NCBI GenBank assembly: GCA_012031265.1
Contig: JAAUTY010000018.1
Coordinates: forward strand, 1-64,000
Origin: Spirulinaceae cyanobacterium SM2_1_0
GTDB lineage: Bacteria; Cyanobacteriota; Cyanobacteriia; Cyanobacteriales; Spirulinaceae
Direction of reading: 5' to 3'
DNA: 64,000 nt
Part shown: positions 1-8,691 of the stretch, piece after piece
Position numbering within the stretch: the first letter of the stretch is position 1
Layout of the letters: each line of letters begins with the position of its first letter
Translations under genes and position numbers: made by a program
Notes under the pieces: model-generated
What the model saw: the letters and a program-made list of their open reading frames with translations, nothing else
Databases searched by the model: none
What the model was told of the DNA's origin: nothing

Positions 1-25
1 TTTTGACCCTGATTTTCATCATGGG

Positions 26-65
26 GTGCAAGGTTTTTGCAACCTTGGGAGCCAAAACCTTGCAC
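26..65. repeat. 12-bp inverted repeat, possible mobile-element end
   Basis: Bases 26-37 (gtgcaaggtttt) and 54-65 (aaaaccttgcac) are perfect reverse complements separated by 16 bases. The repeat lies at the left edge of the window, next to no gene. It could be the tip of an insertion sequence or MITE continuing outside the window, or a structured repeat. No transposase is visible here, so its identity is open. Confidence 0.45.
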
Positions 66-122
66 TTGCTGTGCCCCAAAAGTGGCTGAAGCCCTTATCC
101 TGTGAGGATCTTAGCTTTTTTC

Positions 123-147
123 AGCAAGCCCTAAATAGGGCTTTGCT
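123..147 (-). terminator. hairpin over the stop codon of the methyltransferase-glycosyltransferase gene
   Basis: A hairpin with arms 126-132 and 137-143 (aagccct/agggctt) extends by three more pairs (123-125 with 145-147) past one bulged base. It covers the TAG stop codon (131-133 on the minus strand) of the upstream gene. There is no strong U-tract after it on the minus strand, so it is only a candidate terminator. Confidence 0.35.
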
Positions 148-2422
148 CCTCTAAAATGCTGAGGTCGGTGAGTACGGGCAAATCAGCAAGACCAAACATG
201 GCGATCGCCTCACCGTCCTCTGATTCCAAAGGTAGATATCCCACCAAGCGCGGTTGCAAGCTTTGTAATTGCCAAGAACTGAGTGGCTCAACCAAGCTAA
301 CCGCTATGGAGTCTATGCTTGTAATTTGCTCTGACCACAGCGCCTCCATCAAGATACCAGTCAGCAATAGGTTTGCAACTTCAGACTCAAGTTGGCGATT
401 GGCGAGCAAAAGCGTGATGGGGCGATCGCCAGCCGACCCACTCACTGTTTGAATCAATGTTTGCAGTTGAGCTGCCAAGACTGTTTCTGGCTGCGACCAG
501 TCCGGAAAAGCGATGAAATTCAGCTCTTGCAGATTGAGATCGGCTAGTGTTGTGTTCACCAGTACTTCAAGTACTTGTGCAGCCATCTGTGACCAGGAAA
601 ATTGCTTGGCGCGTTGTAAGCCTCGCTCAATGAGCTGCTTGCGGACAGTGGGCTTCTGGATTTCACACAGAGCATCCATCATGCCGGAGAGATCGCTAGC
701 ATCGACATACAGGACAGCATCACCACCTACTTCAGGAATTGAGGCATTGGGGCAAGTAATGACTGGACAACCACAAGCCATTGCCTCGAGTACAGGCAAA
801 CCAAAACCTTCATAAATCGAGGGATAAACAAGTGCGATCGCACCCGAAAAAGCCTGGCTCAACTCAACATCATCCAGGTGCAAAGCATGAATTACAGTAC
901 CCGGTACAAAATTGCGGAGAGTCTGATCAATTGCGCCTGGATTGCCTGTACAAAGGATTTCAAACCCGAAGCGCGTTGGGAGCTGTGAGAACGCTTTAAA
1001 AAATAGCTGTACATTCTTGTAGCCGGTAGTCGCAGAAGAGACAAGGAAAAAAGGTTTCTGAATCGCGTATTTCTGCTTGAAACTTTCCACATCCTGCCTT
1101 GTTGCCGGGTGAAAAATAGAGTCCACCCCACAATAAGCTACGGTAATCGCTTCGGCATTAATATTGGGGAAGTAATTTGCTAAATCCTGGGCAGTATTGT
1201 TGGAGATACTAATAAAATTAGAAGCATATTGAATGGCGCGATGCTTCTCCTGCCAGATTGGATTGGTAGTATCGCTACCCAATGCTTCTGGAATCATATC
1301 ATACGCCATAAATACAGAGGGCGTAACGATAGGGATCGTATAGTACGTCGAGATAAAAATTGCCGCGTTTTCTTCATCGCAGACAGTTTGTAAGATTTGG
1401 CGGTCACGTTCAAGATCGTTGTAGTCATGAGGTGGGATGGTTCGATACTTGAAGTTGGGAAACTTGGGGGCAGTACCAGCACGATCAACAATAATAATTT
1501 GGTCAGCCCACTCTAGCTCAACTGACCATAGTGCTAGAATTGAACGCCACAGTCTGGCAATACCAGTCTGATAGCGTTGAAAAAAAACGCAGTCGATTAC
1601 GATTTTAGCTGAGGATTGTCTGGATGAAGTGCTAAGCTCTGAGACGGAGCAATCGAGACCAGTGGGAACATCTTTTAATAATAGCTCTTGGAACTTCGGA
1701 AAGATTCCATAGTGGTTAAAATCCAATATTCTAGGCAAATCCGGAGAAAAATTGCGTTTAGTCAGTAAGTGAATTGATGCGTTATTTGTATATAGATTTA
1801 GTTGTAAAGCCTCAGCCAGAATCCGCATGGATTCAGGTGTATGGATACCGATATGTTGACCTTCTTCAAGGGCGTAGTACGGCCAAGCTTGCGGCTCAGG
1901 GTTTGAGTCAGGTAACAACTCAGTGCTCAGCAAAATGCTGTCGGTAAGTTGTGAAATTGCGTGAAGGTCTTCAACCGGATTTGGCAAGTGTTCAATCACC
2001 TCAAAAGCAGTCACCAACTCATAAGTCTCGCCACTTAGTTCTTCGCGCTTACGATCTAATGCAAACTTATGCTCGCAGTAGCGGTCATGACCGTAAAAAT
2101 CCAGACCCAAGTACCACATCAACTGCACAAGTGTCCCGTAACCCGATCCATAGTCTAGGAACTGTGCCTGGGGATCGAATAAATTGACGATAACTTTAAA
2201 TGTTAATTGGGCAAAGACAATGTTTCTAGCCAGTAAACCGTAATCAGCCCTGGCTATTGGGTTTTGGTAAGCTTCCGCTAGCCAATATGGTTCCTCAGTC
2301 TGCACAAACCGGCAGCGAGTGCATTGAAAGTAATCAACCTCATACTTTTCGAGAATCGTAGCACGCGAGAAGAACTGACTCTGAGAGCCGCAAATCTTAC
2401 ACTCTGTGGAGTTTTGATGCAT
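131..2422 (-). CDS. SAM methyltransferase-GT4 glycosyltransferase fusion
   Basis: This 763-residue protein joins two enzymes. Residues 8-37 hold paired cysteines (CKIC and CTRC) like the zinc-binding N-termini of some sugar methyltransferases. A class I SAM-binding loop follows (LDYGSGYG, about 89-96), then the EVIEHL motif at about 141. From about 275 to 630 there is a GT-B fold glycosyltransferase of family 4; it carries the retaining-enzyme E-x7-E signature (EGFGLPVLE, 538-546). The last ~130 residues match nothing I recognise. It probably modifies and extends a surface glycan in the cytoplasm. It starts with ATG at 2422, after a weak GAGAG ribosome site. No operon partner is visible. The exact sugar substrate cannot be read from the sequence. 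Confidence 0.85.
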   Translation of the reverse strand: MHQNSTECKICGSQSQFFSRATILEKYEVDYFQCTRCRFVQTEEPYWLAEAYQNPIARADYGLLARNIVFAQLTFKVIVNLFDPQAQFLDYGSGYGTLVQLMWYLGLDFYGHDRYCEHKFALDRKREELSGETYELVTAFEVIEHLPNPVEDLHAISQLTDSILLSTELLPDSNPEPQAWPYYALEEGQHIGIHTPESMRILAEALQLNLYTNNASIHLLTKRNFSPDLPRILDFNHYGIFPKFQELLLKDVPTGLDCSVSELSTSSRQSSAKIVIDCVFFQRYQTGIARLWRSILALWSVELEWADQIIIVDRAGTAPKFPNFKYRTIPPHDYNDLERDRQILQTVCDEENAAIFISTYYTIPIVTPSVFMAYDMIPEALGSDTTNPIWQEKHRAIQYASNFISISNNTAQDLANYFPNINAEAITVAYCGVDSIFHPATRQDVESFKQKYAIQKPFFLVSSATTGYKNVQLFFKAFSQLPTRFGFEILCTGNPGAIDQTLRNFVPGTVIHALHLDDVELSQAFSGAIALVYPSIYEGFGLPVLEAMACGCPVITCPNASIPEVGGDAVLYVDASDLSGMMDALCEIQKPTVRKQLIERGLQRAKQFSWSQMAAQVLEVLVNTTLADLNLQELNFIAFPDWSQPETVLAAQLQTLIQTVSGSAGDRPITLLLANRQLESEVANLLLTGILMEALWSEQITSIDSIAVSLVEPLSSWQLQSLQPRLVGYLPLESEDGEAIAMFGLADLPVLTDLSILEEQSPI

Positions 2423-2545
2423 ATTTGGCTTTGATGCTCTCTAGAGTTATTTGCGTTCTGAAAATCAGTGAGCGCCGAGCGCCATAAGAATTTGAGCACA
2501 AGGCATTCAAACAGGGAATCGTATGGCTAAAAATGGTAATCAGGA

Positions 2546-3142
2546 CTATTCTTCGGCTGACGTCGCAGGGTCTGGATCTGTCCCAGATTCGGGAGATGCT
2601 TCTGGCGCAATGCCACTAGAATCTGTTGGCGCGGGACTGGGTGAGCTTTTGGTTGCGCCACTTTCTAAATACTGCTCAAGCTGGGTGCGGAGTTGCTGAA
2701 TCTCCTCGTTTTCGGGATCCAGCTCAATCCAGCGATTGAGGGGTTCTAGGGCGGCGGCGAAATCTTGACGTTGGATTTGGATTGCGGCGATCGCCTGCAA
2801 CACCCCTTGATTTTCGGGATCTTGCTTGGAGAGTTTTTGCAGTGGGTCGAGTGCGGCTTCGAGCTTGCCTAATTCGATGCGCGTGCGGGCCAGTCCTTCT
2901 AGCGCCGTCAGGTTGTCTGGCTCTCGTTCCAGCACGTCAGCATAGCCCTGCTCTTGGTTCTCTAGCGCTGCTGAGTTGACTTCGCCATTTTGTGGAGCGC
3001 CGGCGACCGGGGCCGCTCCCGGCGCGGTCTGGCTGTTCCCCCCCATGAAGGTACTGGCAGCAAAAAAGACTGTTGTACCCAAGAAGGCAAAGCCCGACAA
3101 AATCAAGATCGCGCGCTGGAGCAGAGAGCGTTTGTTAGACAT
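2546..3142 (-). CDS. membrane-anchored TPR-like protein
   Basis: This 198-residue protein has one N-terminal membrane helix (about residues 7-32) and then helical repeats of TPR type from about 60 to 150 (YADVLEREPDNLTALEGLA and two similar units). The tail is rich in Pro, Ser, Glu and Asp. I chose the ATG at 3142 (MSNKRSLLQRAI); a GTG at 3169 would add nine residues. It is probably a scaffold facing the periplasm or thylakoid lumen. It is divergent from the gene starting at 3216, so the 70-bp gap should hold both promoters. The partner is unknown. Confidence 0.75.
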   Translation of the reverse strand: MSNKRSLLQRAILILSGFAFLGTTVFFAASTFMGGNSQTAPGAAPVAGAPQNGEVNSAALENQEQGYADVLEREPDNLTALEGLARTRIELGKLEAALDPLQKLSKQDPENQGVLQAIAAIQIQRQDFAAALEPLNRWIELDPENEEIQQLRTQLEQYLESGATKSSPSPAPTDSSGIAPEASPESGTDPDPATSAEE

Positions 3143-3215
3143 ATATGCTTCGAGATTGGAAAGGGGCACAGAAACTCGCTAATCTTAGTTTAAGTTACCC
3201 GGCTTTGTACTGTGG

Positions 3216-4067
3216 GTGATCGCATTCTCCAAACTTTCCCTCATGCTTCTCACTAGCTCTGTGCTCTTGACTTGGTTGCGCTCGCCGGCCGTCCGGCAAT
3301 GTTTCGCGACAGGGGGCGCGATCGCCCTCGGGGTCATCGCGGTCATCAGCTTGCAGCGCCCGCGCCTCGCAAGGCTGGTGGACACCGAGACCGTGATCTC
3401 CTCCGCTGAGTATCAGCGCCAAGCCGAGCAAACGCGGCTCAACCTTCAGTTACTGCAAAACATCCCCACTTTTGGGTTTAGTAACCTCTTGGCGGACTGG
3501 ATTTTTCTGCGCTATCTACAATATTTCGGTGATGACGAAGCCCGCGCAGCGACCGGCTATGCTTTGACGATCGACTACTTTCGACCGATCATCGGCAATG
3601 ATCCACGCTTCCGTGACGCCTACCTCTTCCTGGCGACCGGCGGCTCGCTCTATGCGGCTCAGCCGCAAGCGGCGGACGAGCTGATGGCTTGGGGGCTGCA
3701 ATTTATGCAACCGCAGCAGCCGCCCTACAGTTACTGGGTGTGGGAAAATCGCGGCGTCAATCAGCTTCTTTTCCTCGACGAAGCCAAAGCCGCACAAAGC
3801 AGTTTTGAGCAAGCGGCGGCCTGGGCGGCAACTTATCAGGAGGCTGATACTCAGGTTGCCGCCGCGAACTTGCGTCAGACCGCTGAGTTTCTGGAGCGAG
3901 ATCCCGAAAACACACTGGTTCGCCTAGCGGCTTGGTTTGGTGTGCTCAGGAATGCTCCTGATGAGACAACCCAAGAGCGGGTGATTCGCGAAATCGAAGC
4001 CCTCGGCGGTCGCGTTGAACGGAGTCCGGATGGGGGGTTCCAGTTGGTTCTACCGGACAGCGAGTGA
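3216..4067 (+). CDS. conserved membrane-anchored protein of unknown function
   Basis: The 283-residue product has a hydrophobic N-terminus (about residues 8-45) followed by a soluble helical region rich in Ala, Gln and aromatic residues (QNIPTFGFSNLLADWIFLRY at about 82-101). The helix-pair pattern resembles TPR proteins, but no clear TPR consensus is visible. The start shown is GTG at 3216; an ATG at 3243 is an alternative that would shorten the leader by nine residues. The gene converges on the 147-residue membrane protein at 4072 with only four bases between the stops. The function cannot be assigned. Confidence 0.7.
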   Translation: MIAFSKLSLMLLTSSVLLTWLRSPAVRQCFATGGAIALGVIAVISLQRPRLARLVDTETVISSAEYQRQAEQTRLNLQLLQNIPTFGFSNLLADWIFLRYLQYFGDDEARAATGYALTIDYFRPIIGNDPRFRDAYLFLATGGSLYAAQPQAADELMAWGLQFMQPQQPPYSYWVWENRGVNQLLFLDEAKAAQSSFEQAAAWAATYQEADTQVAAANLRQTAEFLERDPENTLVRLAAWFGVLRNAPDETTQERVIREIEALGGRVERSPDGGFQLVLPDSE

Positions 4068-4071
4068 GAAC

Positions 4072-4515
4072 TCAGCTCGCCAGCAGGGGCCGCAGCCGGG
4101 TGTAGAGCAGCAACCCGGAACTGAAGCCGCTGAGACTGGCGATCGCCAGCACCGCGAAGGCAGGCCACTCGCCGTATTCAGCAGCCTGCAACTCTAGGCG
4201 TGCCAACGCTCCTGCTGCTAGCACCACCAATAAATGGGCAAAATAGCGCAGCCAAGTCAAGGCAAGGACAGCCGCAAACGCAATCACCACAACAGCGACA
4301 AAAGCGCGGGCATCCGATCTGAGGATGCTCGCTAGGGCAGTTCTGACCAAGCTACTGGGTGCCGTGAAGGCGAGTGCAAGTAGCACGATGGCACAGGCTG
4401 CCAGTGACCAGACTTGCCAGCGGGACGTGGCTGCTGCTGAGAGCCACCCCAGAACGGTGTAGATCAGCCAGAGAATGGTCACTGAGAGGAGGGGAATGCA
4501 CTTGAGGAAAGACAC
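4072..4515 (-). CDS. small four-helix membrane protein
   Basis: The product is 147 residues with about four hydrophobic segments and short polar loops. The open frame extends upstream to 4632, but that would overlap apcD by about 90 bases and the extra residues look like shadow sequence. I therefore take the GTG at 4515 (VSFLKCIPLLSVTILW). It lies 23 bases downstream of apcD on the same strand and may be cotranscribed with it. I do not recognise a family. Confidence 0.55.
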   Translation of the reverse strand: MSFLKCIPLLSVTILWLIYTVLGWLSAAATSRWQVWSLAACAIVLLALAFTAPSSLVRTALASILRSDARAFVAVVVIAFAAVLALTWLRYFAHLLVVLAAGALARLELQAAEYGEWPAFAVLAIASLSGFSSGLLLYTRLRPLLAS

Positions 4516-4538
4516 AGGGACGTGACCGATGCAGCCCT

Positions 4539-5024
4539 CTAGGACATGGCTTGGATGATGTAGTCGAAGTAAGGTTCTGCTTCTGTGACATCTTCTGCTG
4601 AAAGCAGTCCGAGGGATGCCTCCTTTAGGCAATTGATCGCCTCGACCATACCGGGAACTGGAACGTTGAGAGCGTTGTACATTTCGCGAACCCCGATCAG
4701 ACCGATGCGCTCAATCGGTTCCTTGTCGCCCGCGAGAATGCCGTAGGTGATCAATCGCAGGTACCAGCCGTAGTCGCGCAGACAGAGTGACCGCTGGCGC
4801 TGACCAAAGGCATTGCCGCCGGGTGAGATAAAGTCAGGGCGCTTGCGCCAGAGTTCTTTGCTGGCGCGATCAACGATCTTCTGTTCGTTCTCAGCGAGGG
4901 TCTCGGCGATCCGCATCCGTTGTTCGCCCGTGCTGAGGAAGCTCCGGATACTCTGTAACTCGCCACTGCTCGGATAGCGAAGCTCGTCGTCGGCTTTGAG
5001 GATGACTTGGCTAACTACGCTCAT
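4539..5024 (-). CDS. apcD: allophycocyanin alpha-B subunit (ApcD)
   Basis: This 161-residue phycobiliprotein belongs to the allophycocyanin core of the phycobilisome. It is a terminal emitter that passes energy to chlorophyll, mainly photosystem I. The chromophore cysteine is Cys81 in [13 protein letters not shown]. The N-terminus ([20 protein letters not shown]) and C-terminus ([11 protein letters not shown]) resemble ApcD rather than ApcA as I remember them, and the length is the usual 161. As often in cyanobacteria, apcD stands apart from apcABC; no other phycobilisome gene is nearby. A start at ATG 5024 is supported by the conserved N-terminus. The upstream ~180 bases should contain its promoter. 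Confidence 0.93.
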   Translation of the reverse strand: MSVVSQVILKADDELRYPSSGELQSIRSFLSTGEQRMRIAETLAENEQKIVDRASKELWRKRPDFISPGGNAFGQRQRSLCLRDYGWYLRLITYGILAGDKEPIERIGLIGVREMYNALNVPVPGMVEAINCLKEASLGLLSAEDVTEAEPYFDYIIQAMS

Positions 5025-5206
5025 GTTATTCAGGGAAATTTATTTAAAAGCCACTTTGTAGTGTACCGACTTGGCGGTGCGGAGTGGAAGGTGAGCGCTA
5101 TCGTAATGAATCGTAACCAAATGCCGGTGACCTGTCAGCCGCTGTTAGCCTGAGTCAGAATGGTAGGGAAGGAGCCGCACCATTTTTTCCTGCCATCCCC
5201 ACGATT

Positions 5207-6611
5207 ATGAGCGCATCGCCTCAGTCTCAGTCCGTGCCCGCCGAGCAGTGGCAGCAGGGATGCTGCTTGACCCTCATGATCGATGATCTGAGCGATCGCG
5301 GCGATGGGGTTGGTCACTGGCAGGGACGGGCTGTCTTCGTTCCGGATACGGCACCGGGCGATCGCGTCCGCGTCCGTCTGCTGCGTGTCAAACCCAGCTA
5401 CGCCCACGCCCGCCTCGATGCGGTGCTGGACTCGTCACGCTACCGCCGCCGTCCGCGCTGCATCGTCGCGGACAAATGCGGCAGTTGTCAGTGGCAGCAC
5501 CTTGACGATGACTATCAGCGTCAGGCTAAGCACCAACTCGTGGTTCAGGCCCTCGAACGCTTGGGGGGTTCGTCTCACCCCTGTCGCGCCGGTACTGACG
5601 GCGGGTGACAGTCTCGGCTACCGGAATAAAGCCACCTATCCGCTGGTGCGGGCGGCGACGGGTCAGGTGCAAGCGGGCTACTACCAGCGCGGCACACACC
5701 GCCCGATCAACCTCAATCAATGCCCAATTCAGGACGAGCGCTTGAATCCGCTGCTGGCGGAAGTCAAGCAAGACATTCAGACGCGCGGCTGGTCGATCTA
5801 CAACGAAGAGGCCCAACGCGGTAAGCTTCGCCATTTGGCCTTGCGGATTGGGGCACGCACCGGCGAGCAGTTCCTGACCTTGGTGACGGCGGATGCTGGC
5901 TTACCGGGTCTGGCTGAGCAAGCCGAGATTTGGCTGGCTCGCTATCCTCACCTGGTCGGGATCGCGCTGAATTTGAATCCCAAACCCGGCAATGCCATCT
6001 TTGGCGCGCAGACGGACTGCATTGCCGGTCGTGCTTATCTTCAGGAGGGCTTTGCCGGGCTGACGCTGCGACTGCGCCCCGATACCTTTTTTCAGATCAA
6101 TACGGCAGCGGCTGAGGCGTTGTTGGGGGCGATCGCCGCACAACTCGCCTTGCAGGGGACAGAAACTCTAGTCGATGTCTACTGCGGCATCGGCACGTTC
6201 ACGTTACCGCTCGCTCAGCAGGTTCGGCAGGCGATCGGCATTGAAGTGCAAGCCGAGGCGCTGGAATTGGCGGGGATCAATGCAAACATCAACGGCATTG
6301 ACAATATCACTTGGCAAGTGGGTCGCGCTGAGGATTGCTTAGCGCAACTATCAGTGCCACCGGATGTCATTCTCCTCGATCCGCCGCGCCAAGGGTGCGA
6401 TCGCGCCGTCATTGAGCAATTGCGACAGTTGCATCCTGCTCAGCTCGTCTACATCAGTTGTAAGCCCGCGACGCTGGCACGGGATTTGCAGCGCCTCTGC
6501 CAGGATGACTGCTACCGCCTCACCCATGTCCAGCCAGCCGATTTCTTCCCGCAGACGGCTCATGTTGAGTGTGCTGCTTTCCTGACCCGCTCGGAGTTGG
6601 TGAATCTTTAG
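5207..6611 (+). CDS. rlmD: 23S rRNA m5U methyltransferase RlmD/RumA-type, frame interrupted
   Basis: The gene encodes a TRAM-domain RNA uracil-C5 methyltransferase. The first part (5207-5608) has the TRAM domain and three cysteines of the [4Fe-4S] site (C-x5-C-x2-C, CIVADKCGSC). The second part, in the next frame, has the fourth cysteine (QCPIQ), the SAM site (DVYCGIGTF) and the catalytic cysteine in YISCKPATLARD. The frames join if one G is removed from the run of six G at 5563-5568; this gives 467 residues, a normal length. The second frame is open back to 5304, but its sequence before about 5570 is shadow. The frame break may be a sequencing error, a slippage site or a real mutation. Confidence 0.85.
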
Positions 6612-7171
6612 CCGTAAAACAGCCACAGGCAGTTTGTAAAGATAAGTAAATCGAAAGCCCATGATTAAAGAAGTTGATGGTAATTCTGCCAAGATGACGG
6701 GATGAGTGATTGGGGACGGCGGGCGAAAACTCGGCACTTTCTCTGAGCCAGAGCTTGCTGCTATAATGGATCTATATGCGGATTACCGTAGGAACTGCGC
6801 TTGTAACCCGGGCGTGCTTCAGGATTCCGTGATCCAAATAATTAATGCGTTCGATTCCTTTCCAACTGTTTGACAACAGAGCTACTGTTTTTTTCACTTG
6901 CTGAAGAAGTTTTGTAGTCAGGGCTGAGGTCGTTATTAGTAAGTGCAATTAGCGGTGGCGAATGTAGTTTGGATGTCAGGGTTTAATTTTTTAGCTGCAA
7001 AATATGATGTATGTGACGGCATCAGCCGCGATCAACTAGTGAGTTCGTGATCGGGATTCGGCTGGTGTGGATGGAGCTTTGCTGCTGCCTAGGTCTCTGT
7101 CAATTTACGAACCAGTCGGGCGCTTTCAGTTGTAATGTCCGCCGCTAGAGTCAAACTTAGAGGTAAGTCGC
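6612..7171. other. long gene-free stretch upstream of an ATPase-fold regulator
   Basis: This 560-base stretch holds no credible coding frame. It contains a TATAAT box at 6762-6767 and a strong purine-rich ribosome site (gaggtaag, about 7160-7167) just before the next gene. The ~400 bases between them could be a long 5' leader or house a small RNA. I recognise no known RNA family in it. Confidence 0.4.
6762..6767 (+). promoter_or_regulatory. candidate -10 element TATAAT
   Basis: A perfect TATAAT lies in the gap after rlmD. The -35 region at the expected distance (around 6739-6744) is not a good match. If used, transcription would start near 6774 and give a leader of about 400 bases before the ATPase-fold gene at 7172, or a separate small RNA. 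Confidence 0.35.
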
Positions 7172-7600
7172 GTGATTGCCATTTCGTTGCCTGCGCCTCG
7201 TCGGAGTTGGGAAACGCTGAGTTTCGCGTCCACCCTGTATTTGTGCCCTGTCCTAGAGTTGCTGATGGCCCATGTGCCGTCGGAGTGGGAAGTTGAAGTG
7301 CGCCTAGGTTTGCAAGAAGCATTGGTCAATGCCGCCAAGCACGGCAATAAGCTTGATCCCAGCAAAACCATTTCGGTGCAGTTTTCAATGACCGACGGCC
7401 TCTATTCTTGGGTGATTCTTGACCAAGGTACTGGCTTTACCCCGCAGCCAGATTGTTGTGGCGATGAATCAGAGACTCTGATTCCTCCGGAAGATTGGGA
7501 ACGGGGTCGGGGTTTGTGCATCTTGCATCAGGTTTTTGATCAAGTCCACTGGAATCGTCGCGGCACGGAACTGCATCTCTGCAAGTATAAAAAACGCTAA
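7172..7600 (+). CDS. RsbW-like anti-sigma/serine kinase ATPase domain protein
   Basis: This 142-residue protein is a stand-alone GHKL-type ATPase domain. The N-box is visible at about residues 49-57 (EALVNAAKHGN), the G1 box as DQGTGF, and the G2 box as GRGLCILHQ. This arrangement is typical of RsbW/SpoIIAB-like anti-sigma factors and serine kinases in partner-switching regulation. It starts with GTG at 7172, about four bases after a near-ideal ribosome site (gaggtaag). No anti-anti-sigma (STAS) partner is adjacent, so its target is unknown. It is followed convergently by the glycosyltransferase at 7651. Confidence 0.85.
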   Translation: MIAISLPAPRRSWETLSFASTLYLCPVLELLMAHVPSEWEVEVRLGLQEALVNAAKHGNKLDPSKTISVQFSMTDGLYSWVILDQGTGFTPQPDCCGDESETLIPPEDWERGRGLCILHQVFDQVHWNRRGTELHLCKYKKR

Positions 7601-7650
7601 CGGTCGGTCTCAGAGCGTGAACGACCTGCGATTGGTTGGGGTGCAATGGT

Positions 7651-8691
7651 CTAGAGCACGCGAATGGCGGCGACGGCAGCAGCGATTCCTGATGTGAATT
7701 GCCAGGTTTCAGGCGATCGCACCGCATTCCCAGTACAAAGCTGGTGTTCGACGGCAGTGAGTGTCTCGGCTAGCGAGCGCACGATCGTAATCGGTTGATG
7801 GTCTGACTGCCGCTGCAAGCGTGCCTGTTGGCGATCATAGAGGCGCGATCGCGGCAAAGCAATCAAGGGCCGGTTTAAAGCTTGACACTCGTAGACTGTA
7901 TGATAGCCTCCCCCGCCGACGACCAGCGTTGCGGCTGGCAAGACAGCGAGCGCTGGATAGAGTGATCGCCACAGCGCCGACGGGCAATCCGGTGGTAAGT
8001 TCGGCGCGAGACAGCACCAGCAGAGTTGCGGATAGTGGTCGTGCAGCGTGGCGAGCAGTTGTCCGTAAGTTGTCAGCTCATCAGCGCGACCTGCCGCGAG
8101 TACGATCGCCAGAGGTCGGGGATCATGGGCGAACCCCAGGCGTGATCGGGCGATCGCCACTGACGGGAGTTCCGCCGCTGCGTAGAGCAGCCAGGGCGCG
8201 AGCAATTGGGCTGTGGGTAAATCCGCGAAGGGAACCTGGCTGCCTTCCCCTGGGATCAGAATTTGGTCGTAGCAGCGGGTCACAAAACGGCGCAGATTTT
8301 GCACCCGGACATAATCAGGATTGAGGTCACGGTGAACCAGGATGCGCGGGATCGGCAAGCGCGATAAGAGTGTTGCTAGCTCACCGACCAAGCCACGCGG
8401 AAAGGTATCGACAATCAGGCGATCGCCTGGTGCAGTCAGCAGACTGTGCTCAATCCAAGCCCGTGTCGCGGCGCGGCCGAGGTCGGGCGATCGCCAACTA
8501 ACCTGCAAATTAGCTCGCGCCGCCGGGTCAAATAGCGCCGTCAAGTGCGGCTGCACCCAGGGCCAATAGCGACTGTTGACCAACAGATGGACATGCTGCT
8601 GGCGGGTCGCCTGCCGCGCGAGGGCGAGAGCGCGCTGCAAGTGACCGAAGCCACCCCCGAGAGCGTAGATTGTCCAGGTTTCCTGGCTCAA
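7651..8691 (-). CDS. MurG-like GT-B glycosyltransferase family protein
   Basis: The 346-residue product begins with a glycine-rich loop (YALGGGFGHLQRALAL) like those of MurG-type GT-B glycosyltransferases. A second glycine-rich stretch (VVGGGGYHTVYE) lies near residue 260, in the nucleotide-sugar half. The open frame runs upstream to 8829, but the extra sequence is shadow of the FHA gene. I place the start at TTG 8691, which overlaps the TGA stop of the FHA gene as TTGA; this suggests coupled translation. The substrate is not evident. Confidence 0.7.
   Translation of the reverse strand: MSQETWTIYALGGGFGHLQRALALARQATRQQHVHLLVNSRYWPWVQPHLTALFDPAARANLQVSWRSPDLGRAATRAWIEHSLLTAPGDRLIVDTFPRGLVGELATLLSRLPIPRILVHRDLNPDYVRVQNLRRFVTRCYDQILIPGEGSQVPFADLPTAQLLAPWLLYAAAELPSVAIARSRLGFAHDPRPLAIVLAAGRADELTTYGQLLATLHDHYPQLCWCCLAPNLPPDCPSALWRSLYPALAVLPAATLVVGGGGYHTVYECQALNRPLIALPRSRLYDRQQARLQRQSDHQPITIVRSLAETLTAVEHQLCTGNAVRSPETWQFTSGIAAAVAAIRVL

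Noticed and set aside
4539-5024. call as ApcA instead of ApcD
   Set aside because: The N- and C-termini fit ApcD and no apcB follows.
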